Positions 8,801 to 14,519 of a stretch of 64,000 nucleotides of DNA are shown here, piece after piece. The translations under genes were made by a program, and so were the position numbers. Origin of the DNA: Pseudoalteromonas piscicida (GTDB taxonomy: Bacteria; Pseudomonadota; Gammaproteobacteria; Enterobacterales; Alteromonadaceae); the NCBI RefSeq assembly GCF_002208135.1, contig NZ_CP021647.1, positions 561,501-625,500 on the forward strand, in the 5' to 3' direction. The notes beneath the pieces are model-generated. The model saw nothing but the letters and a program-made list of their open reading frames with translations. It was not told the DNA's origin and ran no database searches. Every line of letters starts with the position of its first letter. Within the stretch, counting starts at the first letter, position 1.

Positions 8801-8986
8801 TCGCTCAAAGTGGTAGCAGAAGGCGTAGAACAGCAAGGACAACTAGATTGCTTAAAAGGCTTGGGCTGTCAGTATGTGCAAGGATACTTTTATGCCAAAC
8901 CAATGGCGATTGAGGGATTAATCGATTGGGTTGAGCAATTTGCCATTGCATCAGAGCGAGCATCTTCTAAGCTCTGGTTGGATTGA
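5825..8986 (+). CDS. Membrane sensor PAS-GGDEF-EAL bifunctional c-di-GMP protein
   Basis: 1053 aa. TM1 about 5-24, an all-helical periplasmic region about 25-235 (DAHL-like in character), TM2 about 236-256, then three PAS segments (roughly 265-360, 370-485, 490-610). A GGDEF domain follows with intact GGDEF (693-697) and an inhibitory-site RKSD (684-687), then an EAL domain with EAL (821-823) and the catalytic motifs NVSSQQ, EITES, DDFGTGYSS, KIDRGF and VVAEGVE. Both synthesis and hydrolysis of cyclic di-GMP therefore look possible; the I-site suggests product inhibition of the cyclase. It is coupled by a 4-nt overlap to the haem peroxidase upstream, suggesting a sensor pair for peroxide or redox state (inference). 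Confidence 0.93.
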   Translation: MKNKAFIGVQALLLCAPIALFAYFYSQQELSSQTHQARVTLLFEAKSIDAKLDAAVLQMLSAQLNQYDQLAQLAHAIDALNTPQRDALFAEATPDIRQQFDAYRQLLSNKVLQVESIKTAAANIKNSLLYLPELLIELEQSDPELATHANRMLANLMLGQLYEFVAEPLLTAGSKSNLEQLIYQHFNVALANSAELKKAKQRFLSLPSDQAFSALYAAYSQHHSETIEKTKHQSELLLLLTIVLFLLLIVFANRLYVAKNKILSTSQTLSDAVARLTEGFALFSRSGNLLLCNSAWRNHFAIADSEKMPRKLEEWQQQFGDIFNSDANLHQTESGAWLQVKQTNTHNNGQVFVSVNVSLFKQAEEELRKWGHAIEQSPSSIVITDPRARIEYVNPKFEQVTGYSLENVKGQTPKVLGSKQGFTDYKALWQTIKQGKVWRGEFYNRRKSGDYYWEYASISPIKNQQGEIINFIAIKEDITAQKSASAQLKTAAAVFNATQEGIMTTNAKLEITAVNPAFTKITGYEEHEVLGQRPNILSSGKHDKHFYEQMWSTLNSYGQWASEIWNKRKDGTLYPEWLAISVVHDDKGLVQQYVAILSDMTERKAQEEQIEYQAYYDVLTGLPNRTLLLERIEQDIRRMSRTHHQSAVLFIDLDRFKRVNDTMGHEAGDALLISVAKRLNGLLRKSDTLSRFGGDEFVLLLSQIAHPDHAAQVADKIVKALSEPFVINGFEVFTGASIGIAILPSDAKDQKELLRLADLAMYKAKESGRNQYHFFAQEMQQQVNRRVELEQLLRAALEHQRLTVHYQPIVDTVSGKLYGVEALMRWPTDFGQYISPAEFIPVAEESGLIAPLGEWLLAKACNDIRRLNKALGMNCYLTVNVSSQQYRLGFNATTIKQIMQQSGFHPENLTLEITESILLEDDKAVTAWLQSLRATGVNLAIDDFGTGYSSLSYLKRFPINILKIDRGFIQDIDQNQDAAVLVNAILSMAESLSLKVVAEGVEQQGQLDCLKGLGCQYVQGYFYAKPMAIEGLIDWVEQFAIASERASSKLWLD

Positions 8987-9101
8987 GTCGCTAGAGATAG
9001 CGCTAACTTTGGTCTAGATTAATAATGAAGCCAGCAAATGAATATGGATCTACTTAGCAACTAGGGTCGCCGACTGACTATTGAGCTAAGCAGCTGTATA
9101 C

Positions 9102-9593
9102 CTAAGGCTTTAATAAGGCAAAAATGTGATTGTTGTAGAAACGTTCATTTTTGAATATGGCGCGTTTTAACACCGCTTCTTGCTCAAAACCTGACTTCTC
9201 TAGTAACTTCATTGATGCATGATTGTCGTCAAACACTGCGGCAAAGATCCGTTCAATATTGGTCTCGTTAAATACCTCTGACGTAATGTGTAAAATGGCT
9301 TTATGAGTAATTCCTTTGCGCCAATGGCTTTTTGCGAGCCAATAGCCTATTTCACCAGAGCGTTCATATTCAAACTCGCCAGGGTTAACACCTATACAGC
9401 CGATAAGCTGCTGACCATCGCAAATCGCCCGAACATAGCCGTGTTTACTGCCTTCATTTACCCACCAAATGGCATCTTGCTTGGTGTAAGGTTGCGGAAT
9501 TTTTGTTGATAAATACCGGACGACATCAGGATCGTTCAAAATCACGACCATGTTGTCAACATCATTGGCTTGGAACGGTCTTAGCTTGAACAT
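9102..9593 (-). CDS. GNAT family N-acetyltransferase (RimJ/RimL-like)
   Basis: 163 aa from the ATG preceded by GGGAG (5 nt spacing); longer in-frame starts lack an RBS. Starts MFKLRPFQANDVDNMV, with IPQPYTKQDAIWWV, GEIGYWLAKSHWRKGI (motif A, acetyl-CoA pyrophosphate loop) and ASMKLLEKSGFEQEA (motif B, N-x-A-S-x-x-L-L-E-K-x-G-F), all typical of the RimJ/RimL group (acetyltransf_3). Substrate unknown: ribosomal protein N-termini, amino acids or antibiotics are all known in this group. Single-gene unit. Confidence 0.9.
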   Translation of the reverse strand: MFKLRPFQANDVDNMVVILNDPDVVRYLSTKIPQPYTKQDAIWWVNEGSKHGYVRAICDGQQLIGCIGVNPGEFEYERSGEIGYWLAKSHWRKGITHKAILHITSEVFNETNIERIFAAVFDDNHASMKLLEKSGFEQEAVLKRAIFKNERFYNNHIFALLKP

Positions 9594-9656
9594 TGGACTC
9601 CCTTTCAATAAATTTAAACGTATATTCATCAATAAGTTACCATTCCCTTTCGAGGT

Positions 9657-9791
9657 ATGCAATGCGTGCTTTGTGCAGAGAAAAGCAAGCTGGGGTTGGT
9701 TGTCGTCATCGGCCTTTATTTTGCGTATTTTAATTTCATTATGTCTGGAAAGAGCGTCGTTGTTGAAGGGGAAGAAGGCGGTGTGATGTGA
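9657..9791 (+). CDS. Possible 44-aa CXXC membrane microprotein
   Basis: A short frame starting MQCVLCAEKSK (CXXC-type pair at residues 3 and 6), then a hydrophobic stretch (LGLVVVIGLYFAYFNFIM) that could span the membrane, then an acidic tail (VEGEEGG). The reading frame is closed just upstream, so the ATG at 9657 is the only option. The Shine-Dalgarno is poor (GAGG only 1 nt before ATG), which weakens the case. Family unknown. Confidence 0.3.
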   Translation: MQCVLCAEKSKLGLVVVIGLYFAYFNFIMSGKSVVVEGEEGGVM

Positions 9792-9980
9792 TGGTACGTA
9801 CTGGCCTGATAATCAAATTTCATCTGGCCGTTTTTGTAGTGTGTTCGAATTCTCAGATAATTTGATCACAAGAATGCATATTTATGTTGACCGGGACTTC
9901 TCAAGCCAAGATAGTGATAGAATTTCAATATTATCGCGTTAATGTTGACCGTTTTGATAAAAGAAAAGGATAGCTGAATT

Positions 9981-10217
9981 ATGGTTTTCTCTGAAAGTGA
10001 AAAAAACACCTTACTTGCCCTCAAAGGAGTCGGTCCTACGGTGATAAAGCGTTTTGAAGAAATCGGTATTTGCAGTTTGAGCGAGCTTGCAACTTATGAA
10101 GTTGAAGAAATTGCTGAGCGGGTCGCTTCTATGTTGCGAACAACCTGCTGGAAAAACAGCCTACAGGCCAAAGCTGCCATTCAAGCTGCAATCACAAAGG
10201 CGCGTGAGATGAACTAG
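9981..10217 (+). CDS. Helix-hairpin-helix domain protein
   Basis: 78 aa. LLALKGVGPTVIKRFEEIGICSLSELA is a clear HhH motif (L-x-G-V-G-x-x-x-x-x-x-L/F) as in ComEA-type or DUF4332-like short DNA-binding proteins; ILxxF is replaced by IKRFEEIGI. The second half (ERVASMLRTTCWKNSLQAKAAIQAAI) is helical. Probably a small non-specific DNA-binding protein, function unknown. RBS AAAGGA precedes the ATG; a terminator follows immediately. Confidence 0.8.
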   Translation: MVFSESEKNTLLALKGVGPTVIKRFEEIGICSLSELATYEVEEIAERVASMLRTTCWKNSLQAKAAIQAAITKAREMN

Positions 10218-10222
10218 CGTGT

Positions 10223-10245
10223 AAAGCCCCTTTACGGGGCTTTAT
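10223..10245. terminator. Rho-independent terminator
   Basis: AAAGCCCC (10223-10230), 5-nt loop, GGGGCTTT (10236-10243). It sits between the convergent HhH gene and the acidic protein gene and can serve both strands. Confidence 0.85.
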
Positions 10246-10255
10246 TAACGGTTTA

Positions 10256-10765
10256 CTAAGCAACAGTTTCTACAAAGTTGAGGTCAAAACGTCCATCAGG
10301 GTCTTCTACTTTAATAAGCTCGTTAAAGGGCTTACTTTTCAGCGCTTTATTTTCTGCAAAGATGTTTAGGAATAGTGCTTTTACTTCGTTTCCGCATAGT
10401 GCCTCGGCGAGCGCTTCATGAGATAGCTTGAATAACAGATCCATATTCTCGTCCTCATCTTCAACGAGTTCTATATCTTCCCAGCTCTCGAAAATGTCTC
10501 TCAGTTTACTGACTTCTGGACAATCATCTTCAAAGTCAGACAAGATGATAAACTCGTCTGAAGCAACATTTTTATGCTGTTCGAAACGGCTGTCGGGCAG
10601 GCTATAGATATTCCAATTTACATCGTAATGCCAAAACTCAACAGATAACGACATATGAGAATAAGTACTTTGATTTACATAAAATTTTAGTTCGTTGATA
10701 CGCTTTTTAATGAGCGTAATTAAAACGTTTTCATAGGCTTCAATAAGCGTATTTTTATCAAACAT
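10256..10765 (-). CDS. Acidic hypothetical protein (169 aa)
   Basis: Not recognised. N-terminal helix (NTLIEAYENVLITLIKKRINELKFYV), a middle segment rich in Trp/Tyr (EFWHYDVNWNIYSL), then a strongly acidic stretch (FESWEDIELVEDEDENMD) and a helical end. No signal peptide or membrane span, so cytosolic. The acidity and size resemble SMI1/KNR4-like or Imm-type proteins, but no signature is clear enough to name one. It is a lone gene bounded by a terminator. Confidence 0.6.
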   Translation of the reverse strand: MFDKNTLIEAYENVLITLIKKRINELKFYVNQSTYSHMSLSVEFWHYDVNWNIYSLPDSRFEQHKNVASDEFIILSDFEDDCPEVSKLRDIFESWEDIELVEDEDENMDLLFKLSHEALAEALCGNEVKALFLNIFAENKALKSKPFNELIKVEDPDGRFDLNFVETVA

Positions 10766-11165
10766 AATGTATCCTAACTGCAGTCTTAAATACTAAAACT
10801 ACGTGCTCCTAAGTTTGTTCTCAGTATTAATGCCACTCTACTATGTAAATGTGAACTTTTGTTACTGGCATTTGCTAAAGGGAAATTTATCCAAAACAGG
10901 TTCATTTAACCACTGGTGTACAAAAAATGCCAGCCTATACATAGCCAGTATGGCTTTAATCTGACGGTATACTTCTAGTCAAAATAAGTTTGCTGTTTCG
11001 TTGTATATCCGTTGCACTATACCCATTTCGACGACCAGCTGGTTAGGAGTATGTTCGGTTGATAGCTCCAACAATTCGCCCGTGTACCACTGTGAGCTGC
11101 GTCAGGTAATAACCAGTGCGCTTAGGTGTATACTGGAGGCGCTAATATTAAGCGGCTCCTTAGGA
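10766..11165. other. 400-bp region without a recognised gene
   Basis: Contains only short frames with no RBS and no recognisable peptide. No clear hairpin terminator or repeat. It includes the promoter region of the acidic protein gene (reading left) near 10770-10860. May hold the remnant of a lost gene, but nothing could be identified. Confidence 0.4.
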
Positions 11166-11699
11166 TTATCTTTGGCGTACATAGTAATTTTTTACCACGC
11201 AATCTAAGTATCTTACTGCGTTCACATGTTTAAATTTAAGCGGTTCGTTTAAATTTCCGAATAAAGGTATTCCACCACCTAAAACAGTTGGAATGGTCGT
11301 GATAATTAGCTCATCAATGAGATCTTGTTGTAGAAAGCTTTGTATGGTTTGTCCGCCATCAATGTAAAGGTTTTTAAATCCTTGCTGAGCTATTTGTTTG
11401 ACGATATCTGTCAGTTCACCCCGCACAAGCGATACCTTGTCTGCAAAGGTTTTTGGTACGTCTTTAAGCGTATTACTTAATACAAAAACAGGTTTATGGT
11501 ATGGCCATTCGCAATCAAATCCTTGGATTGTCTCAAAGGTATTACGTCCCATGATGATGGCATCTACGCGGGCCATAAAATCGGCGAACCCCAAGTCTGA
11601 ACTTTCAGGGTTAGGTAATTCGTGTAGCCAGTCTAAGCGGTTATTTTTATCCGCGATAAAGCCGTCTAGGCTTGCCCCAATATAGACGATGTTTGCCAT
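11166..11699 (-). CDS. Dihydrofolate reductase/RibD_C family protein
   Basis: 177 aa starting MANIVYIGASLDGFIAD, chosen because GGAG lies 7 nt upstream. IIMGRNTFETIQGF, KPVFVLSN, LYIDGGQTIQSFLQQDLIDELIITTIPTVLGGGIPLFG match the RibD C-terminal/DHFR-like reductase family (G-G-x-x-x-x-x-x-L-L...T-x-x-P-x-x-L-G-x-G-x-x-L-F). These NADPH-dependent cytosolic proteins reduce pterin- or pyrimidine-like substrates; the substrate here is unknown. Divergent from a TetR gene with which it shares a 41-bp palindrome, so probably repressed by that TetR protein. Confidence 0.9.
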   Translation of the reverse strand: MANIVYIGASLDGFIADKNNRLDWLHELPNPESSDLGFADFMARVDAIIMGRNTFETIQGFDCEWPYHKPVFVLSNTLKDVPKTFADKVSLVRGELTDIVKQIAQQGFKNLYIDGGQTIQSFLQQDLIDELIITTIPTVLGGGIPLFGNLNEPLKFKHVNAVRYLDCVVKNYYVRQR

Positions 11700-11730
11700 T
11701 TTATACTCCGATTGAACCCTAAACCATTTC

Positions 11731-11771
11731 AAGATAAAATAAATTCTACGGTGTAGAATTTATTTTATCTT
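11731..11771. promoter_or_regulatory. 41-bp perfect palindrome, TetR operator candidate
   Basis: Left arm AAGATAAAATAAATTCTAC (11731-11749), centre GGT, right arm the exact 19-nt reverse complement (11753-11771). It lies between the RibD_C gene (start 11699) and the TetR gene (start 11786), overlapping both promoter regions and ending 14 nt before the TetR start. Length, symmetry and location fit a TetR operator. Confidence 0.85.
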
Positions 11772-11785
11772 AGCGAGAGTAAACA

Positions 11786-12343
11786 ATGAGTGTCAAGGAT
11801 AAGAAGCGTGGCCGACCGTTAGCGGAAGGTGAAGCACTAAGTCAGGAGCGGATCATACAAGCAGCAAAATTGCAGATGAAGGAAAGTAGAAAAGTACCTA
11901 GTATTCGAGCGTTGGCGAGCAGCCTAAATGTCGATGCGATGGCAATTTATCACTACTTTAAAAACAAACAGGCTTTGCTCGAAGCTTTGACCTGCTCTTT
12001 AGTCGATGAAATATATGAACCTAGCTGCGATGAAAAGTGGCAAACAGAACTACAAAAGCTCAGTGCAAGTTATTTACAGCTACTCGACGACTATCCAGGA
12101 TTGTTAACTGTGCTGCTATCAATGGACTCAGTGGGTCCAGCTCAGGTATTTCAAACTCGATTTGAAGAAGTGACTCAAACGCTTGAATTACAAGGGCTGG
12201 CACAACAAAATGCGATTAGCTTACTGGTAGATTATCTACATGGTGTTGCACTTGCTATGGAGTGTAACCCAGATAGAGAAGCGTTAAATGTCTCGATGAC
12301 AAGCGGTGCAATTGCACTAATTTGTAAAGCGATTGAGGCTTAA
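11786..12343 (+). CDS. TetR/AcrR family transcriptional regulator
   Basis: 185 aa. Residues 20-65 (EERIIQAAKLQMKESRKVPSIRALASSLNVDAMAIYHYFKNKQALLEAL) form the TetR HTH with the signature L-A-x-x-L-x-V-x-x-x-A-x-Y-x-Y-F. The rest is the helical ligand-binding domain, with a TetR_C-like region (LLDDYPGLLTVLL...DYLHGVALAMECNP). Expected to repress its own gene and the divergent RibD_C reductase through the 41-bp palindrome. Ligand unknown. Confidence 0.92.
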   Translation: MSVKDKKRGRPLAEGEALSQERIIQAAKLQMKESRKVPSIRALASSLNVDAMAIYHYFKNKQALLEALTCSLVDEIYEPSCDEKWQTELQKLSASYLQLLDDYPGLLTVLLSMDSVGPAQVFQTRFEEVTQTLELQGLAQQNAISLLVDYLHGVALAMECNPDREALNVSMTSGAIALICKAIEA

Positions 12344-12402
12344 GTGTCATTGTGTTGTGGTGTTGTAAAGGGGCATTACAACACCTATAGGCGAAGTACC
12401 TG

Positions 12403-13197
12403 TTAGAGACGCTTGAGATAACGGTTTGGAGTGGTACCGATTATTTCTTTAAAGTCTCTTATGAGGTGGGACTGATCGGTATAGTCCAACTGAGCCACAA
12501 TGTCTGCCATTGTAGTCGCATCAGATTCAAGCAGTGCAAGCGCTTGGTGCAGGCGATACTTTCGAATTAGCCATTTGGGACTAAAACCAATGTAGTGCTG
12601 GCAGAGCCTTTGTATTTTTCGTATTGGCATGTCGCATTGTTCGGCTAGTTGCTCGACCGTAGAAATATCGCTGTGATCTTGCAAAGTGTTGAGAATATCA
12701 GCAGCCATAGCTGCACCTGTGCTTGAGGGGAGTGTATACGGCATTAAAAACTGTGATAGCACTTTTACCCGCTCTGCGTCATCATTTGCTATCGTTAATG
12801 AAGCAATAAGGGGACTCGACGGTACATCGCAAAGATGCTCCAAAGAAAAAGTTTTATCGACACATGCCAAAGGGGTGATATCAAATTGCTCTACTAGGGC
12901 ACCTACCCTAAATTTAACCCCCAAGATCTGCCCTTTCCCCTGCATTGTGTAATCGTATACTTTACTTATAGGGCCAATAATTCGTATTTCATTTTCATCT
13001 AGCAGTAAATGAAAGTTGGGATCTGGTAAGTTTCGTTGTGTATGGGTTTTATTATCCGGCAAACACCAGTCGACAAACCAAAACTGCTCGACAAGACCTT
13101 TTAACTCTGTACATGGGAAATACCGTCTAAGCTGGTAGTTTGGAGCGCTTTGTTGTTGGTGAAGTACACCGTTGATTGGGCTAAGGTTAGATTTCAT
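12403..13197 (-). CDS. AraC family transcriptional regulator
   Basis: 264 aa from the ATG with AAGG 5 nt upstream; in-frame Mets at 13224 and 13347 have no RBS and would run toward the divergent DUF3224 gene. N-terminal DUF6597-like sensor (RRYFPCTELKGLVEQFWFVDW...PDPNFHLLLD). The C-terminal double HTH has STVEQLAEQCDMPIRKIQRLCQHYIGFSPKWLIRKYRLHQAL and TMADIVAQLDYTDQSHLIRDFKEIIGTTPNRY, the canonical AraC signature. Divergent from DUF3224, which is its likely target. Confidence 0.92.
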   Translation of the reverse strand: MKSNLSPINGVLHQQQSAPNYQLRRYFPCTELKGLVEQFWFVDWCLPDNKTHTQRNLPDPNFHLLLDENEIRIIGPISKVYDYTMQGKGQILGVKFRVGALVEQFDITPLACVDKTFSLEHLCDVPSSPLIASLTIANDDAERVKVLSQFLMPYTLPSSTGAAMAADILNTLQDHSDISTVEQLAEQCDMPIRKIQRLCQHYIGFSPKWLIRKYRLHQALALLESDATTMADIVAQLDYTDQSHLIRDFKEIIGTTPNRYLKRL

Positions 13198-13341
13198 CGC
13201 TGCCTTGTTATGAATAGAGCTCATTGTTTGTTGTCGCGTTTTTACAATACCAATTTTAAATTGCGTGCTAGATTTAAAAGAAGCTGCATAAAACTGCAGA
13301 GCAAGGTCAAACTCTTCCACTATAAAATTAAGGGAAATGCG

Positions 13342-13722
13342 ATGCAACTAACAGGTGTGTACGAAATTATCAATTGGCAAGAAACCACAGAAAAACAATT
13401 TGATGATGGTGCTAAACTCTCCAAAGCTGTGGTGAGCCTCAGTTATATCGGTGAAATTGAGGGCAATAGCGAAGTTTATTATCAGCTTCACTATACCGAA
13501 GAAGGTGATGTTGAATTTAATGGCTTTGAGGCTGTCACCGGGTGCTTTTCTGGGCAACAAGGTAAGGTTGTATTGATGCACGACGGCCGTTTTAAGCACG
13601 GCAAAGCACATAGCAACTTTACGGTGGTACAGAGCGATGTTGACGCTATTGCAGTGGGTGACAAAGGGTCATTTGAGTCTACTGAGGGAAAAAAGGCAAA
13701 CTACCAAATAACACATAATTGA
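13342..13722 (+). CDS. DUF3224 domain-containing protein
   Basis: 126 aa from the ATG with AGGGA 7 nt upstream. The protein starts MQLTGVYEIINWQETTEKQFDDGAK and contains the alternating beta-strand pattern of DUF3224 (allene-oxide-cyclase-like barrel): SLSYIGEIEGNSEVYYQLHY, GFEAVTGCFSGQQGKVVLMHDGRF, DKGSFES. Function unknown for the family. Divergent from the AraC regulator at 13197 with a 144-bp spacer, suggesting regulation by it. Confidence 0.88.
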   Translation: MQLTGVYEIINWQETTEKQFDDGAKLSKAVVSLSYIGEIEGNSEVYYQLHYTEEGDVEFNGFEAVTGCFSGQQGKVVLMHDGRFKHGKAHSNFTVVQSDVDAIAVGDKGSFESTEGKKANYQITHN

Positions 13723-13741
13723 TAGTTTTATCGTGGTTACG

Positions 13742-14359
13742 CTAGGCTAAGTAACGTTGTCTTCTCGTGTCTAGCGTATACAGCGCGTCAACTAACTCTG
13801 CAAAGTGACTAATGACGACATCAGCTTGCTCTGCGTAGTGAGGTTTGTCATTGGGGGCAAACAAGCATGACGGCATGTTGGCGTTATGTGCCGCTTCGAT
13901 ATCGTAGAGGTAATCGCCAACATAAACACATTGATAAGGTGGCACTTGCCACGTTTGTGCAACTTGCAGCAGCGCTGCAGGGTCTGGTTTGGCTGGTGCG
14001 TCGTCCCTCGTTAAAATCAATGGGATTGGCAATCCCGCCGTTTTAAGCTTTAATCGCGCCGCTTTTGCAAAGTTTCGAGTCACGACGGCAAGCGGGACAC
14101 CCATTCTCGAAAGCTGCGCAATGGATTCCCTCACCCCTGGAATGACCTCACAGTGCTGTGCGTCACATAATTCATGTTGGTGGACAATGTTCATAGCCTC
14201 TTCACGCATGTAAGGTGAAGGCAATGCACTGATAAAACTGAGTAAGTCTTGACCTACCGGGCAGCCAATTTGTGCCCGAATAAGTGAGAAATCGAGTTCA
14301 GATGTCACTAGCGTGCCATCTAGGTCAAAAATGATGCCTTTAACCGGTATCCTATCCAT
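13742..14359 (-). CDS. HAD family hydrolase (phosphoglycolate phosphatase-like)
   Basis: 205 aa from MDRIPVKG, preceded by AAAGGA. Motif I DLDGTL (I-I-F-D-L-D-G-T-L), motif II VTRN (T in place), motif III with Lys in DAPAKPDP, motif IV CVYVGDYLYDIEAAHNA. The cap is small and alpha-helical (residues 25-80), as in subfamily IA phosphatases such as Gph. Likely acts on a small phosphorylated metabolite in the cytosol. Convergent with DUF3224 at 20 nt spacing. Confidence 0.9.
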   Translation of the reverse strand: MDRIPVKGIIFDLDGTLVTSELDFSLIRAQIGCPVGQDLLSFISALPSPYMREEAMNIVHQHELCDAQHCEVIPGVRESIAQLSRMGVPLAVVTRNFAKAARLKLKTAGLPIPLILTRDDAPAKPDPAALLQVAQTWQVPPYQCVYVGDYLYDIEAAHNANMPSCLFAPNDKPHYAEQADVVISHFAELVDALYTLDTRRQRYLA

Positions 14360-14468
14360 TTTTAATATCCTTTGGTTTCGCATATGTACTGCGTAGCCCT
14401 ACTTAAAGGTAGGTACGTAATTGAAGTTTGTAAAGATCAAGACGATGGAGTTTTGCTTTTGCGAGATG

Positions 14469-14503
14469 AGTGGCTCACTGATGGTAACGGTGAGCCACTT
14501 TTT
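14469..14503 (+). terminator. Hairpin with T-run
   Basis: AGTGGCTCAC (14469-14478) pairs with GTGAGCCACT (14490-14499), followed by TTTT. A 10-bp stem between the HAD gene start and the 3' end of the ybbP-like gene. The T-run reads on the + strand, where no gene is upstream, so it may simply block antisense transcription; on the minus strand it is a stem without a T-run. Confidence 0.55.
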
Positions 14504-14519
14504 AGGCTTTTCGAGTGTA

